Assembly (NCBI GenBank): GCA_014871385.1
Contig: CM026423.1
Coordinates: 24,766,898 to 24,830,897 of the forward strand
Direction of reading: 5' to 3'
Length of the DNA: 64,000 bases
DNA from: Ceratodon purpureus
Taxonomy: Eukaryota > Streptophyta > Bryopsida > Pseudoditrichales > Ditrichaceae
Position numbers and translations under genes: made by a program. Under the pieces are notes generated by a model that searched no databases, was not told the origin of the DNA, and worked only from the letters and a program-made list of their open reading frames with translations. Below are positions 34,028-44,765 of this stretch, one piece after another (position 1 is the stretch's first letter; the number at the start of each line of letters is the position of its first letter).

Positions 34028-34080
34028 CTGCGCTCACCGCTCTCCGCTCTACGCTCTCCGCTCACATACGAACTTTCCCC
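34028..34080 (-). repeat. Right terminal inverted repeat of the MULE
   Basis: Read on the minus strand from 34080 it starts GGGGAAAGTTCGTAT and then GTGAGCGGAGAGCG, matching the left end at 47 of 53 positions; the six mismatches are transitions. Confidence 0.92.
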
Positions 34081-34090
34081 GCTCCTTGTG
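34081..34090. repeat. Target-site duplication, right copy
   Basis: GCTCCTTGTG, identical to 17246-17255. Confidence 0.9.
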
Positions 34091-34192
34091 AATGTCAAGG
34101 ACCATCTATCTCAGCTGCATTTTAGAATCTCCCGAGCTAGGCTTCCTGGTTTCAAATTTAATCCACCATGTGAAGCTCTCGACGTGAAGTAA
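34091..34192 (+). pseudogene. Host exon, right part, split by the giant MULE
   Basis: Continues the frame of the left host part (LLV then NVKDHLSQLHFRISRARL) to PPCEALDVK and a TAA; a GTGAAG just before the stop could be a splice donor. Protein not recognised. The continuity of the frame across 16.8 kb shows that the element landed in coding sequence. Confidence 0.55.
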
Positions 34193-34635
34193 CTGCAGTG
34201 CGTGCTTTGCAAACATCAATTCCCTGAATCACTTCGATCAATGAAGTCGATCGAGGGCGAATAAGTATGTCATGATTGAGCTTATGAAGTTGGAACCATC
34301 CTCCACAAAACATGCAGGCAAGGATGTACACTACCGTATCATCGTAGCAGGCCCATGAAATATAAAAATGAAAAAAATAGAAAATTATGTAGATGTAAAA
34401 ACGAAAATAGAATTATTAGTTTTTACTATTTTTTTTAAAAAAAAAGTCTAAGCCATTTAAGGTCATTTTTGCTGATTTTTTGCCTAAAAAAACAAAAATC
34501 GTGAAATTCAATTTTTTTGAGACAAATCTTAATTTTACAAAAAAAAATAAAAATTATTTGTTTACGAAGGACCAAACCTGCTATGATGTTACGGTACTAG
34601 AATGAAGGGGTCTAAACATTGAACAGCACCGGGAA
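34193..34635. other. No recognised feature
   Basis: AT-rich with A and T homopolymer runs between 34370 and 34560; no gene. Confidence 0.45.
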
Positions 34636-35425
34636 TCTGTTTAAGGCATTGCACAACAGGAGCCACAAAAAGTCATATCCCTCAAAGTAGCATTGAACAA
34701 TGAAGATACAATGCCTAGCAATGCCCACTCCAAGGGCCTGGGGTCCCCAATCCAAGGGCCTGGGGTCCGCAATCCATGTGCTTCGGCACCCCAGTCCATC
34801 TTCTTGGGGTCTGAAACAATTCAGTTTCATTTTTTTCAGTTTTTACTTTTCTTAATTTACTTTTTAGGATTGTAAGTAGGAATACATAATCTTCATACAT
34901 ATATAGACTATTAAACTAAATTCTAGACCTCTTGTTTTCAATCATTGCACGTGAGTTCAAGTTTTTTAGAGTAACAACTGGGCCAGTCCAAGGGCCTGGG
35001 GTCCCCAATCCAAGGGCCTGGGCCCCTGTCCATAGGGTGCCAACTGGGGTCCCCAGTCCGAGGTCCTGGGGCCCCAGTCCATGTGCTTTGGCACCCCAGT
35101 CCATCTTCTTGGGGTCTGAAACAGTTCAGTTTCATTTTTTTCAGCTTTTACTTTTCTTAATTTACTTTTTACTTTTTAGGATTGTACGTAGGAATACATA
35201 ATCTTCATACACATACAGCCTATTAAACTAAATTCTAGACCTCTTGTTTTCAATCATTGCATGTGAGTTCAAGTTTTTTAGAGTAACAACCGCAGTCCAA
35301 GGGCCTGGGGTCTCTAGTCCCAGGGCCTGGGGCCCCAGTCCATGTGCTTCGGCACCCCAATCCATCTTCTTGGGGTCTGAAACAGTTCAGTTTCTTTTTC
35401 TCAATTTTTTCTTTTTTTTAATTGG
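34636..35425 (+). repeat. Three tandem copies of a roughly 290-bp segment with a CCAAGGGCCTGGGGTC minisatellite
   Basis: Each copy contains CAAGGGCCTGGGGTCC-type units, then CTTCGGCACCCCAGTCCATC (with small changes), a T-rich stretch, and CTAGACCTCTTGTTTTCAAT. Copies begin near 34725, 34975 and 35285; the third is cut short. The three are diverged by a few per cent. Confidence 0.85.
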
Positions 35426-36749
35426 ACCATGATAATAAGATATTTCTTAAGTTAAAAGTGATAATTGTTTTGCAAAACAATCTTTGTGAAGTTTGGGAAA
35501 TCAAATGAAAGAGGGATTAGGGCTATGGTCTTCCAACTCTGTCATTTTCTAAATCCGTCAGGTCCTTATAAGCAACATTCAAAAGATGGACATTTGCGGC
35601 TACCTACATGTACAGAGACAGGATATGTAGGCAAGATGAGATGTCGGGTTTAGGGGTTAGTGCCTGGCCTTCATCAACGGCTCGTAGCTCACATGAGGAA
35701 ATGCACGGCCTAGGTTTTGTTTCTCTTGCAGGAACGATCAGGGCTTTGCATGCATCGGAGATCAGTTTCTTCCCAAGCTGATGAGCTTCAATATTGTATT
35801 GGGATTTTCTGATGAAACAATTCCCTATGGCTGATTTGTGTTCTGTGAACTTTCATTTGATGTGCAGGGTTGGTAGTCAGGCAGCTGTAAACAAAGTTGG
35901 TGCAGCCATGGCCCATGGGTATGATACTTGGAAAGATCACGGTAGAAACAGCAAAGTACAAATGATGCACGCCGAGTTGTTGCCGCTGGCTTTCGACTTC
36001 TTGGTAACACTAGACTTCCACGATTTGCTCTAGTCAATCATGTCTCTTCTGTTTCGTGTGGTGGCTTTTTTCGCTCTTTCTTTATATTGTTGATTTCGGT
36101 TCAGATTTTTAACAAAGGCGAGGTTGCATGCAGGGGAGTTGATGCAGGTTCAGCTTCGAAGACTATCTAATTTTCAACGTCATCGTCACGGTCCAAAAGA
36201 TCAGTGATAGTGCAGTTTTTTTGAGTGATATTTAGAGCTTAATTAGATATTGTTTCTGCAGTTCCGCTCGATGTTAACAATTGTTTACGTGATAATCGGT
36301 AAGTGATTCCCGTCTAATATGGACCTTTTTCCTGAAGGATGAGATGAAACGAAATCGAGTTGTCAAAGTCAACCACTGACCAGCGAGTGGGTACAAACAG
36401 ATCTTGCATCCCTCATTGAATATGGTTGTGCCGTATGTTGTAGTCTCCCTCTGGCTCTTGTTTAGACGGGTTGGTTTAAATAGTTCAAGCGACATCATTA
36501 TTTGTTGCGCCTACGTGGTTTATTTATTTTAATGAGAGCATATACTTGTCAAGACCTGGAGTTGATTATCGGCTTTTGGAAATAGACCCGCGAGTTTCGT
36601 TGGAGTTTTTTTATCAAGGGATTTTATATATTGTTTGACAGTATTCTTTCCTCTGCAGATTTGGTTCAGTTTCCTACTCGCATGTTTAGGGTGCTTTTCA
36701 GGTGCTGATTCCAGGTGCTTTTGAAAAACCTTAGGATTGTGTACTTGGT
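35426..36749. other. Possible exon remnants, unidentified
   Basis: One coding-looking stretch at about 35869-36005 reads GSQAAVNKVGAAMAHGYDTW, then RNSKVQMMHAELLPLAFDFL, bordered by AG and GT; protein not recognised. The rest shows nothing. Confidence 0.3.
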
Positions 36750-36755
36750 GTGGTG

Positions 36756-36998
36756 GGCAGGAACGGAGATACAGATGCTGGAGAGTATTTTGCAGACAAG
36801 ATGCATGGGTACGGTGTCTACAAGTTTGCTAACGGCCATCGTAACGAAGGCTCATGGCACGACGGACGAAAACAAAGATTAGGCATGATCTACACTTTCC
36901 GCAATGGTGACACTCACGCAGGCCACTGTCATTTGGGTACGTACCCTGGAGAGCAGAAGCACGCAGGTCCCCAATGCATCGGCTCCAGTGGCTGTTAG
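36756..36998 (+). pseudogene. MORN-repeat protein fragment
   Basis: One frame reads NGDTDAGEYFADKMHGYGVY, KFANGHRNEGSWHDGRK and FRNGDTHAGHCHLGTY, i.e. three consecutive MORN repeats (G.Y.G.W..G...G.G). The sequence matches the plant MORN family (At1g77660-like), in which these repeats precede a helical C-terminus. No further repeats are found upstream, and the frame ends soon after. One repeat contains an extra residue (GMIYTFRNGD). It is a fragment, not a complete gene. Confidence 0.75.
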
Positions 36999-36999
36999 T

Positions 37000-38654
37000 C
37001 ACTCCAAAGTTTTGAATGCTGCGCAGGTAATGCTCTGAATGTCATCTCGTTCTGGCCATTCTTTTTAGCGATACCAGTGAATCAAATATCCACACGTACC
37101 ATATTCAGTGCAAGAATAGAAACGAACTGGGAGTTTCGAGAAATCACGCTTCATTCCGTGTTGCAGTGCTTCAACCAAAATTTCGGAGACTGTACTAACT
37201 TGGTCTAACAAGTGTTATTGAAAAAATAGACTCATTGAATCAAGCGTCCAGAAAATCTCCTAAATTCACTACACCTAGCGTATTGCATCATAACCCATGA
37301 CAACAGATCTCATCCACTTATTGTCAGCACCTTCTATGTAATTGAATTACAACTTATACAGAGGGCGGCTATAAAACCAAAAATCCAATGAGGTCAACCC
37401 TAGCTACCCCGTGATCGTCGTTTTGAATGAACCCTAAAACGTAACGGGCAACGGGTCCTACCGGACCCGTCGCCCTCAGTCAAACCCTTCTCGCTCCGCT
37501 CGATGGGTTTGCTTTATGTTGCCTGAATATTTTTATGAGAAGTAAATATTCCACTTATAAAACTTAATTTAATGAATGAATTTATTTCCCTGATTTTTCC
37601 CTCGACGGAGCAGAAACTGTAAGAGCAGTGAAACTGTATTTTCATTCAATCTTTCATGAATGTCGGTCTTCATCTCTTTGATTTAGTGACCACTGTCTGA
37701 TTACCTGGCCACTGACAGGCCTATGTGCACTGCAAGCGACGCACGGCCATAAGCTGTCCTGCAGCAACTGCTATGGACTGTGTTGTTCCTATCATATTCC
37801 GCATGAAATACACCATGTGAGCGAGAGCAACACAGTCACCATCATCAAATGTGGCGCGCCTTCAGACACTGTTGCCCACTCAAACTGGTTCTTTAAAGTA
37901 ACCGATTCAAGGAGTACCAGTCACAGCAAATCTCATCAGGTCAGTAACAGGTCGTGTAATCACATACGGGACTTGTTAATCTTATTTCGATATCATTCCA
38001 GAGAGCACAAGACTTTACTGCAATCAGACAGTACCTTTTTTATATCCGAGTTTTTAGTTTCTAGAGATTTAGACTGCCTATCTTCAACAGCTGAAATTTC
38101 CCCCACCGCAGCAGTCTTTTTGGTACGACAATCCCTTCACGTCATCCACCATGGTCTGGTCATTGGATTTCCACATCGTTTGCAGTTGATGCTAACTTAT
38201 TTCGCTTCGCATTTCTTCCTGGAAATGGACCACTTCGAAGTCATCAATTTGTATTAAGCAAGTAATACATGTGTGATGGGGAAACTTGTCATACCTGACA
38301 GTGTACGCATATGAGGGCTGTTGTAGAATGTCAGCAGTCATCGAACAGGACTGTTGTGGTGAGTCGTTCACTCAGGTGTCGTTTATTCATTGTAGTATGT
38401 AGTATTTGTGTTCTGAATAAAAAAAGGGGTAAAATTATATTATGCGTATGTTCATGGGATTCAATGAGAAAACGTGCATGACTAGGTGTGTTTTATGCCG
38501 CTGTGCAAAAAAAATAACCCAAAATGACTTGTATCCAGTCAACGAACATTTATTGAAACATGGTTTCAAGCACAGAAAGAGTGAAGCGTGCTGCAAGAAA
38601 ATTAACTCATCTAACAAGGACGCGTTCCACCTTCTTCACTAAAATGTAACCCCT
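37000..38654. other. No recognised gene
   Basis: Open frames up to 146 codons (37817-38257) have random-looking composition. No repeats or RNA genes stand out. Confidence 0.4.
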
Positions 38655-38865
38655 AACAGCAGCCACCTTCATTTCTTGTGTGTACGATTTGGGAAGCGTT
38701 CCTGAAACCGATGTCCCTACTCTTCCCATCTAATATATCTACTACAAACACAGAAGATATCAGAACACAATCAATTAACCCATCTTTCATTCCAAATAGG
38801 TCGCACTGTGATATACAATCACATTCCGAAGACACTGAGTTCACAGAATAACGAACTATAGACAG
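38655..38865 (+). repeat. Diverged direct repeat, copy 1
   Basis: About 200 bp matching 39100-39300 at many blocks (for example CATTCCAAATAGGTCGCACT against GATATTCCAAATAGGTTGCA). Both contain ACAATCACATTC and ACTCTTCCC. Confidence 0.8.
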
Positions 38866-39094
38866 AGACATACAAAAGATAGAAAACGAAAAAAAAATAA
38901 AAAATAAAGACTAAAAAAGGCTAACATTTATTGCAACTGGACTTCCTAATCGCGAGAACAGAAGAAGAGTTTCGACGAATAATAACAACACATTGCATGC
39001 AACTTGTGGCAGCTTATTTTTTTATTCAGTGACGCTCATCTCTTTATACTTGCGACGACAGTGGGCATCATCTTCTTCTCTGCGATGCGATGTG

Positions 39095-39305
39095 GCTCTT
39101 GGCAGCGGCCATCTTCAATTCATGTGAATACGACTCGGGAAGTATCCCTCAAACCAAGATGCGTACTCTTCCCGTCGGAATCTATTGCAAGCACAGAGGA
39201 TATTAGAATTCAAACAATTAACACGCATTTGATATTCCAAATAGGTTGCACTGTGATGTACAATCACATTCTGTAGACACCGAATGAAGATGAGAACGAA
39301 CCTAC
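39095..39305 (+). repeat. Diverged direct repeat, copy 2
   Basis: Partner of 38655-38865. This copy adjoins the 3' end of the gene at 39330-40028, so the other copy may mark the 3' flank of a lost duplicate of that gene. Confidence 0.8.
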
Positions 39306-39329
39306 AGACACATACCTCCAATATGCTTA

Positions 39330-40028
39330 CTATGCATGCCGTGGTGGATGATCCCACACGTGGTGGATGGTTTCGTCTGCAAGTGAAACCACAAAGTCCT
39401 CCCCCTCATCCGGTGAATCCGGGTGCTCTTCTAGTCTCTTGCGTTTGAGTCTATTTACTTCGAGGAAACGGTTCACTCGGAGCCTCCATTCCCGCATCTG
39501 TATATTTTTAGGCCACGGCGAATCCATTGCATCCCCCCATATGGAGTCCAGATTGTCGTTGGGACCAAACTCGTCTTCCCTGATGGTCCGTTGACACCTA
39601 AACTCTGCATAGTCCAGTTTGTAACCAAGAAATGAAGGATCGGCATCGGCTATGGCGCAGTACTCCTCATATTGCCTGTGTGGGGGAAGCCAATCCTCGT
39701 CAAGTTCGTCCAATCTTAGCCTGTACTCCCAATTGGCTTCAGGTCGCACAAACGCCTGCTCCGGTTTAGCAGACCCTGCGTGTCCACGTGATTGTGTCGA
39801 AGTTGTGTCGTCTCCATCCTGTTTTGGAGGCCAGCTTTCCAGATCCACCTTCTCCCTCGACGGAACCCATGATGGGCCTACGGGTCCTTCCTTAGCCGCA
39901 GCACTATCTGAATATTGAGTTGCTTCAAACTCCGGTGTACCATCTCGGTGACGGCATCTCTTCTCGTCCTGTCGCTGCTTCTTCGAGGCTCTCCTGTCCT
40001 TACCACCGCTGATTCTCTTCCGGTCCAT
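39330..40028 (-). CDS. Hypothetical nuclear protein, 232 aa
   Basis: An intact frame starting MDRKRISGGKDRRASKKQRQ. The N-terminal 30 residues are strongly basic (likely nuclear signal). The middle is acidic and Pro/Ser-rich, and the C-terminal half has Trp/Tyr-rich aromatic patches (ANWEYRLRLDELDEDWLPPH; DAMDSPWPKNIQMREWRLR) ending in a helical basic stretch (RFLEVNRLKRKRLEEH) and an acidic tail. No domain recognised. Codon composition differs from the decayed genes around it and no stop interrupts it, which argues for a working gene. The start could instead be an internal exon boundary, since an AG lies just upstream on the coding strand. Confidence 0.6.
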   Translation of the reverse strand: MDRKRISGGKDRRASKKQRQDEKRCRHRDGTPEFEATQYSDSAAAKEGPVGPSWVPSREKVDLESWPPKQDGDDTTSTQSRGHAGSAKPEQAFVRPEANWEYRLRLDELDEDWLPPHRQYEEYCAIADADPSFLGYKLDYAEFRCQRTIREDEFGPNDNLDSIWGDAMDSPWPKNIQMREWRLRVNRFLEVNRLKRKRLEEHPDSPDEGEDFVVSLADETIHHVWDHPPRHA

Positions 40029-40479
40029 TCTAACAACCTCCTCTCCACCGCAGCCTCCTCCTCCTACAACACCTCGAATACATGATCAGAGAAAATGGAT
40101 ACAACAATAATGTTACTAGTAACGGCGCTGTAAAGTGCATAAGTGGACACGTACATTGCAACTTCCAAGAGAGATTAAAAAAACAAACTAGTAGAATGTT
40201 CACAGTATCATGACTTAATGGAGATTTCTGATACTCCGTAATGGTTTCAACAGACAAAACATCGTAGTACTCTTCCCTCGTAGTCGAGTGCAGCACCCCC
40301 GCCCTGACAGCACTTGCCCTCGCACACACCCCATGAAAACAAATAAAAACCCTAAACCCTTACTCCGAATCCCGAACCCCCTCCACCAAAACTCCAACGC
40401 TCAAATCACTGCTAGGACCACTCCCCATTCTCAAACACTCGCTTTACAAACTCCTACCTCACCAAACAACTCAAGATTG

Positions 40480-41000
40480 AAACATTTACCTTGTCGAAAC
40501 GATTCGCCGCTCCACAACAACCGCCCTGCGACTCACGATCTCCCCGTGCTCAGAATCAGAGAAAAACCGCTTCGACGTCCCATTCACCGCCGCTCTGTGC
40601 GACACACTCCTGTACCGCGTATTACTCAACACTTGCAGCATTTCAATGCGACTCGAGTAAGAACTCGAACACCAAATGGTTGGGTGGTGAGGCCAAACCC
40701 TAAACCCTGAAGACTGTATGGAGACTGGTGATCGAATTGGATGGAGTCTCATACCTGGAACAGATCGCCGATGTTCACGACGAAGCAATCCGGGCGCGGC
40801 TTGACGGTAATCCACTCGCCATCGATCTATCTGCACCTGCGGGCCGGCGACTTCGTCTTGGTGCAGGATGGTGAGCAGATGCGGGTCGGTGTGCGCGCGC
40901 AGGCCAATTGCGAGCGGCATAGGAGGCGTGCGGAGGCAGCATGCAGCAAAGCAGAGCAACGGAGACGGGGACTGCAGCTTGCATGAGGGTACCCGGGGCT
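40480..41000 (-). pseudogene. 2-oxoglutarate/Fe(II) dioxygenase fragment
   Basis: Two exons of the 2OG dioxygenase (DOXC) core. The first (about 40985-40755) reads LAIGLRAHTDPHLLTILHQD, containing the iron ligands His and Asp of the HxD motif, then, after a one-base frame break, WITVKPRPDCFVVNIGDLFQ before a GTATGAG donor. The second (about 40650-40490) reads MLQVLSNTRYRSVSHRAAVN, containing the distal His ligand, then SKRF. The order and spacing match gibberellin-oxidase-like and flavonoid-oxygenase-like enzymes. The N-terminal half is missing and the frame is broken once, so it is non-functional as it stands. Confidence 0.78.
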
Positions 41001-41009
41001 GCATGTCAA

Positions 41010-43590
41010 CGTGTCGTAGCATGGGTTGTCTCGTTGACGGATTCCGTCGGGAAACCGTTCAGTGACACATCCATGCTCATTCGTAACATTGATTGCTGCA
41101 CTTTGTAAAACCGTGCTCATAGATGTCTTGAAATTTGCATGCAAGTGCAAGGTAGAAACAAATGGGAAAGTTTCAAGGATGCTCGAGTTTTGAAATTATG
41201 CATACGGTCGCATAATGCATTCAAATCATGCGAGCATTGGACAAATGTATGGGAAAGTTTCAAACATGCTCAAGTTCTGAAATGTATCGTTGCATTCATG
41301 TCATGCTAGCGTTTAAAATTCCTCTTTACGTGGAAGCATCATGGAATTGCCGTGGTCGGGTGCTGTTTTACGCAGTCGCACTCGGGATTGCCGTGGAATT
41401 TGCACCCGAACGCGCCATAGCATCAAGTGTGCAAGTTGCAAATATGTTGAAGTCGTGGAATGCATCTAAGTTGCATTGAACTCTAGTGAAGTGTTGATTT
41501 GGTGTTCCGTCAAAGTGAAAGTATGATTTGCTGTACTTTCTGAAGCCGAACACATGACTGTCGTAGAATTAGCATGAAAATGTATGATATGGATTAATGA
41601 ACAAGTTGAAAAAATATTTACATAGTCAGGTGCATCGTTGCATGTTTGGCATATCAGCGTTTAGGGAGTTCTTTTACGAGAGAATAGTATGAAAATTTAC
41701 GGAGTGTTGTAGTTTATTGAGCCCCACACATGACTGTCAAAGAATCAGCATCCCAATGCTCGACAGAAATAAATGACCGGGCTCTTTATGTTTTGAAATT
41801 GTCAAACGCGTCGCAGCATCCTACTCACGCGAGTCTTTTGGGAACATATTGCATGAATATTATATGAAAAACTTACAGATTGCCCAACTAATGAGATCTA
41901 AAACTGATCGATATTTGAGGTCGCCACGCGATAATGCCATTTTTCTAGGATTCCATGATGAAACAGCAAGCCGCCAGGATTGGACGTTGCATACAACAGA
42001 TATCGATGGATAAAGTTTCGACAAATTACACAGACAACTCAAGAATGGAATTATGAAGACTACGTCTACAAGAAGGCGTCCTTCATATCATCCGTTTGAA
42101 ACAGTAGTAGCTGCGGTCCTTTGAATGCTGGTCTAGTTGGGGTTACCGGAAGCTGCTAAGGGGAAGTATACAATTCTGGAAAGATATGGGCTCCTTCATG
42201 TTCGATTGTGGCAGCTTTGGGAGCCCTAGACCTATGCAATGCAGCACCACTACGACATGGGCATGCCGTCCACCAGCCTGCAGCTCATGGCGACTGAGCA
42301 TTGCCTCCTGGAGTCGCTGGAGAAGACGAGAAGCGGGGGATTGGGGACCGACTGGAGGAGGGGGAGCTGCAAGCCTTCGCTTCCCTCCTTCGCAAGAAGT
42401 AGCCTGGGCACGCATGCATGGAGCTGCCCTCTCTCTTCTACGCTCCTGCTGAAGTACTCCATGATGCAATCATGTGTATTAGATTTAGTTTTGAATTCCA
42501 TCAAGGTTAAATTTTTAGTGGAAAAGAGGGACAGATGGTGGCGGTTACATCAACTGTGCTAGCTGATTCACTCCCTAGAAATAATTAGTCTCTTTCTTTG
42601 CAGTCGTTTTCTATGAGCGAACGAGTGGACAGGTGGTTTTGATGTGCAGGTTTGGTTTGTGGATTGGATGACCAACGAATAGAAGGGACTGGACAACGCA
42701 GTGGGTGTTGATTTCGTCACAGTTGAGGATGGGATTGCAAGCATAGCAGGTACATAGTTAGTACTAACCTGGTATGTAGCACCGCATTCAGTGCAACATG
42801 GCTCCCGTGATGTCGGTTGCTGGAGCTCCTTCATAGCCTCGGATGATGCTCCGGTGCGGCCGTCTGATCAGGAGCATCATAAAAAGCAACGTCCAAGTTC
42901 GATGATTGGCTGTGTGATTGAATCCAGGCAGGTTTAACATAACACAAGCATGACTTGTGTGTTTTGTGGTGATCAATGGAGCGTCAACAGTCATGGAAGC
43001 GGAAGAGCTGGCACCATCCCACTCAACAGTAGTACTGGATCCGGAAGATAGCACGTACTTCGACTCCTGGACTTTTCATTCTACAGGAAGCAGTTAAGAC
43101 CCAGGTTTTTGAAACGTGAACTGCATTGTAGTTAAGGCAAGGGTTGATTGACGCAGTCTGTTAAATTATAAAGGCGGCACAGATGGAGTTGCCGTAAATT
43201 GAAGCTGCACTGCACTGGACAATGTTCGAAGTTCAGTCCCTGCGACTTGATCCAAGCTCTGGTACCAGCTCATGCTTTACCAGATTAGCGGCGTCATCGA
43301 ACTGGTATAATGGGTTCGCAAGCAACTGGCTCTCAGCGATCATGTTGATTTTTTATGGGTCTAGGATTATTAGAAGACGTCGAAGCTTGATGTGTTCGCA
43401 AACAACATGTTCCAACGTTGTCATCTGAGGACACCCTGACAGACGCGAGATATGGAGGACCATGTATGCCATGGTCATGATTTCTGCAGAGGCTAGAATT
43501 TTGTGCAGGATCTGCGCGCGTTTCTAGGAAAGCTTTCCACCGTTTTTGACGTCGGCAGAATCTCCAGCTGAAATGGACATTACTTCCGAT
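41010..43590. other. No recognised gene, faint internal repetition
   Basis: Between 41130 and 41700 phrases such as GGGAAAGTTTCAA and TCGTTGCAT recur at irregular spacing, suggesting old tandem repetition. Open frames near 42200-42500 overlap on both strands and none is convincing. Confidence 0.4.
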
Positions 43591-43591
43591 G

Positions 43592-43618
43592 AAAAAAAAA
43601 AAAAAAAAAAAAAAAAAA
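43592..43618 (+). repeat. Poly(A) tract
   Basis: About 27 consecutive A. There is no identifiable retroelement body upstream, so it may be a simple homopolymer expansion. Confidence 0.9.
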
Positions 43619-43619
43619 C

Positions 43620-44765
43620 AAACGATTCAATTGCAATGCACGTAATGTCATTGTCACTTTTCACAAGCTATGAGATTTTGGACACATGGACATGCAAATG
43701 TGTGTTCCGTCAGATCAACACTTTGGATCTGCATGAACCTGCTCTAAGTGGAAAGGAAGACCGGGTTTGAGTCAGCCGAAGCGCAACCACCAATGGTGGC
43801 ATGAATTCAGGACATGGTATGACCTTGAAGCAGGTCCCACTGTAATCACTTTACATCTTAATAATATGTCACTATAAAACTGTGCACAGTCACGCCTAGG
43901 ATTGTGCTTCCGTTAAATTCTTACAACTACGGACGAAACCAATCAGTCCACGACTCCATCACGAGCAAATCGAGGTGATTTCATACCCCATTCTGTGTCA
44001 CAAATCAAACCCCATCTGAGCTCTATACCCGCGGGTTTGCAGCTATAGCAGTAATAATACCTAGAGATTCTGGACGCGCCCGGTTATTCTTCCAGCCCCA
44101 AAATTTGTCCTTAATAAGCTCCAAACTGGTCTCTCCCTGAAGTGATAAGGTCTTGACAAGGGTATCCACGGATTAACAATTATCGTGTAATTACCAAGGT
44201 CAGAGGCCATTCCCGCTTGAAACCCATTGGATGCTGAGGGAAATATCATGACGACTGATCGGACATCAACTAGGTGCTCAAAGGAGGAAAGTACTGTCTT
44301 GACCTTTCGCACTATAAACCGGGCTGTATGTGGTTTAGACGAATACCTGTAATACGATCAATACTGGCTCCATATGGACCGTGGAGATCGCGGCGCGGCA
44401 ACACCTCTTCGCGACTTCTGTAAGTCTGGTCGATCTTCTGCTCCTGGGCACCAAACAAAGGTCTCGACGTTTCAGTTGAATTATTTGAAAATTCATTGCA
44501 TGGCTTGATGCTGTTTTGATGAGGTAGCAAGTCATAGTTGATCTCTGAAGATGCTCGTTTCTTAGCTAGGCCGTCGAAGTTAATTGTCGGCATTTGTCGA
44601 CATCAGTACTACTTAGTTTGCATAATTCTGAACTGCTCGGGAAGCTAGTACCCATGTAGCGACGGAGGCAATAGCTGGCGAGGAGGCCGTTACCATCCAC
44701 CGTTGATAAATAAAAGCGCTAGAATTTCACGTTTAATCTAGTCAACAGAAGAGACACGTGCTTAC
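43620..44765. other. Mostly unassigned; possible further exportin-like exon
   Basis: A minus-strand open stretch at 44593-44335 (MPTINFDGLAKKRASSEINY) ends before a GTATTCG donor-like site and could be a diverged downstream exon of the exportin-like gene. No other coding signal. Confidence 0.3.

Larger units (their letters stand above)
17256..34080. mobile_element. Giant Mutator-like (MULE) DNA transposon with DNA-methyltransferase cargo
   Basis: A 16,825-bp element flanked by a perfect 10-bp direct repeat and imperfect terminal inverted repeats (47 of the outer 53 bp match, all six differences being transitions). It holds its own transposase gene (-, 18948-22629), a long multi-exon gene for a CTD-heptad/ParB-like/methyltransferase protein (+, 23220-32430), and two small genes near the ends (+, 18241-18693; -, 32939-33310). 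The transposase and methyltransferase genes diverge from a 590-bp spacer. Both large reading frames are intact across every predicted splice, so the element may be, or recently was, autonomous. All-transition divergence between the ends is what 5-methylcytosine deamination would give. The inner parts of the ends also share a motif around CCCTATAACCGTGG (17450-17463, and inverted near 33963-33976). A 14-copy satellite in an intron accounts for 2.8 kb of the length. Confidence 0.93.

Noticed and set aside
17256-34080. Reading the element as a virus-like or LTR element because of its size and cargo
   Set aside because: Terminal inverted repeats, a 10-bp target duplication and a MULE transposase define a cut-and-paste DNA transposon; no capsid, integrase, polymerase B or reverse transcriptase is present.
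40775-41150. Several overlapping frames in the 2OG-dioxygenase region
   Set aside because: Only the frames carrying the HTDPHLLT and VLSNTRYRSV motifs are supported; the others are shadows.
43592-43618. Poly(A) as the tail of a retrotransposed gene
   Set aside because: No reverse-transcribed body, no intronless gene copy and no flanking target duplication could be seen.
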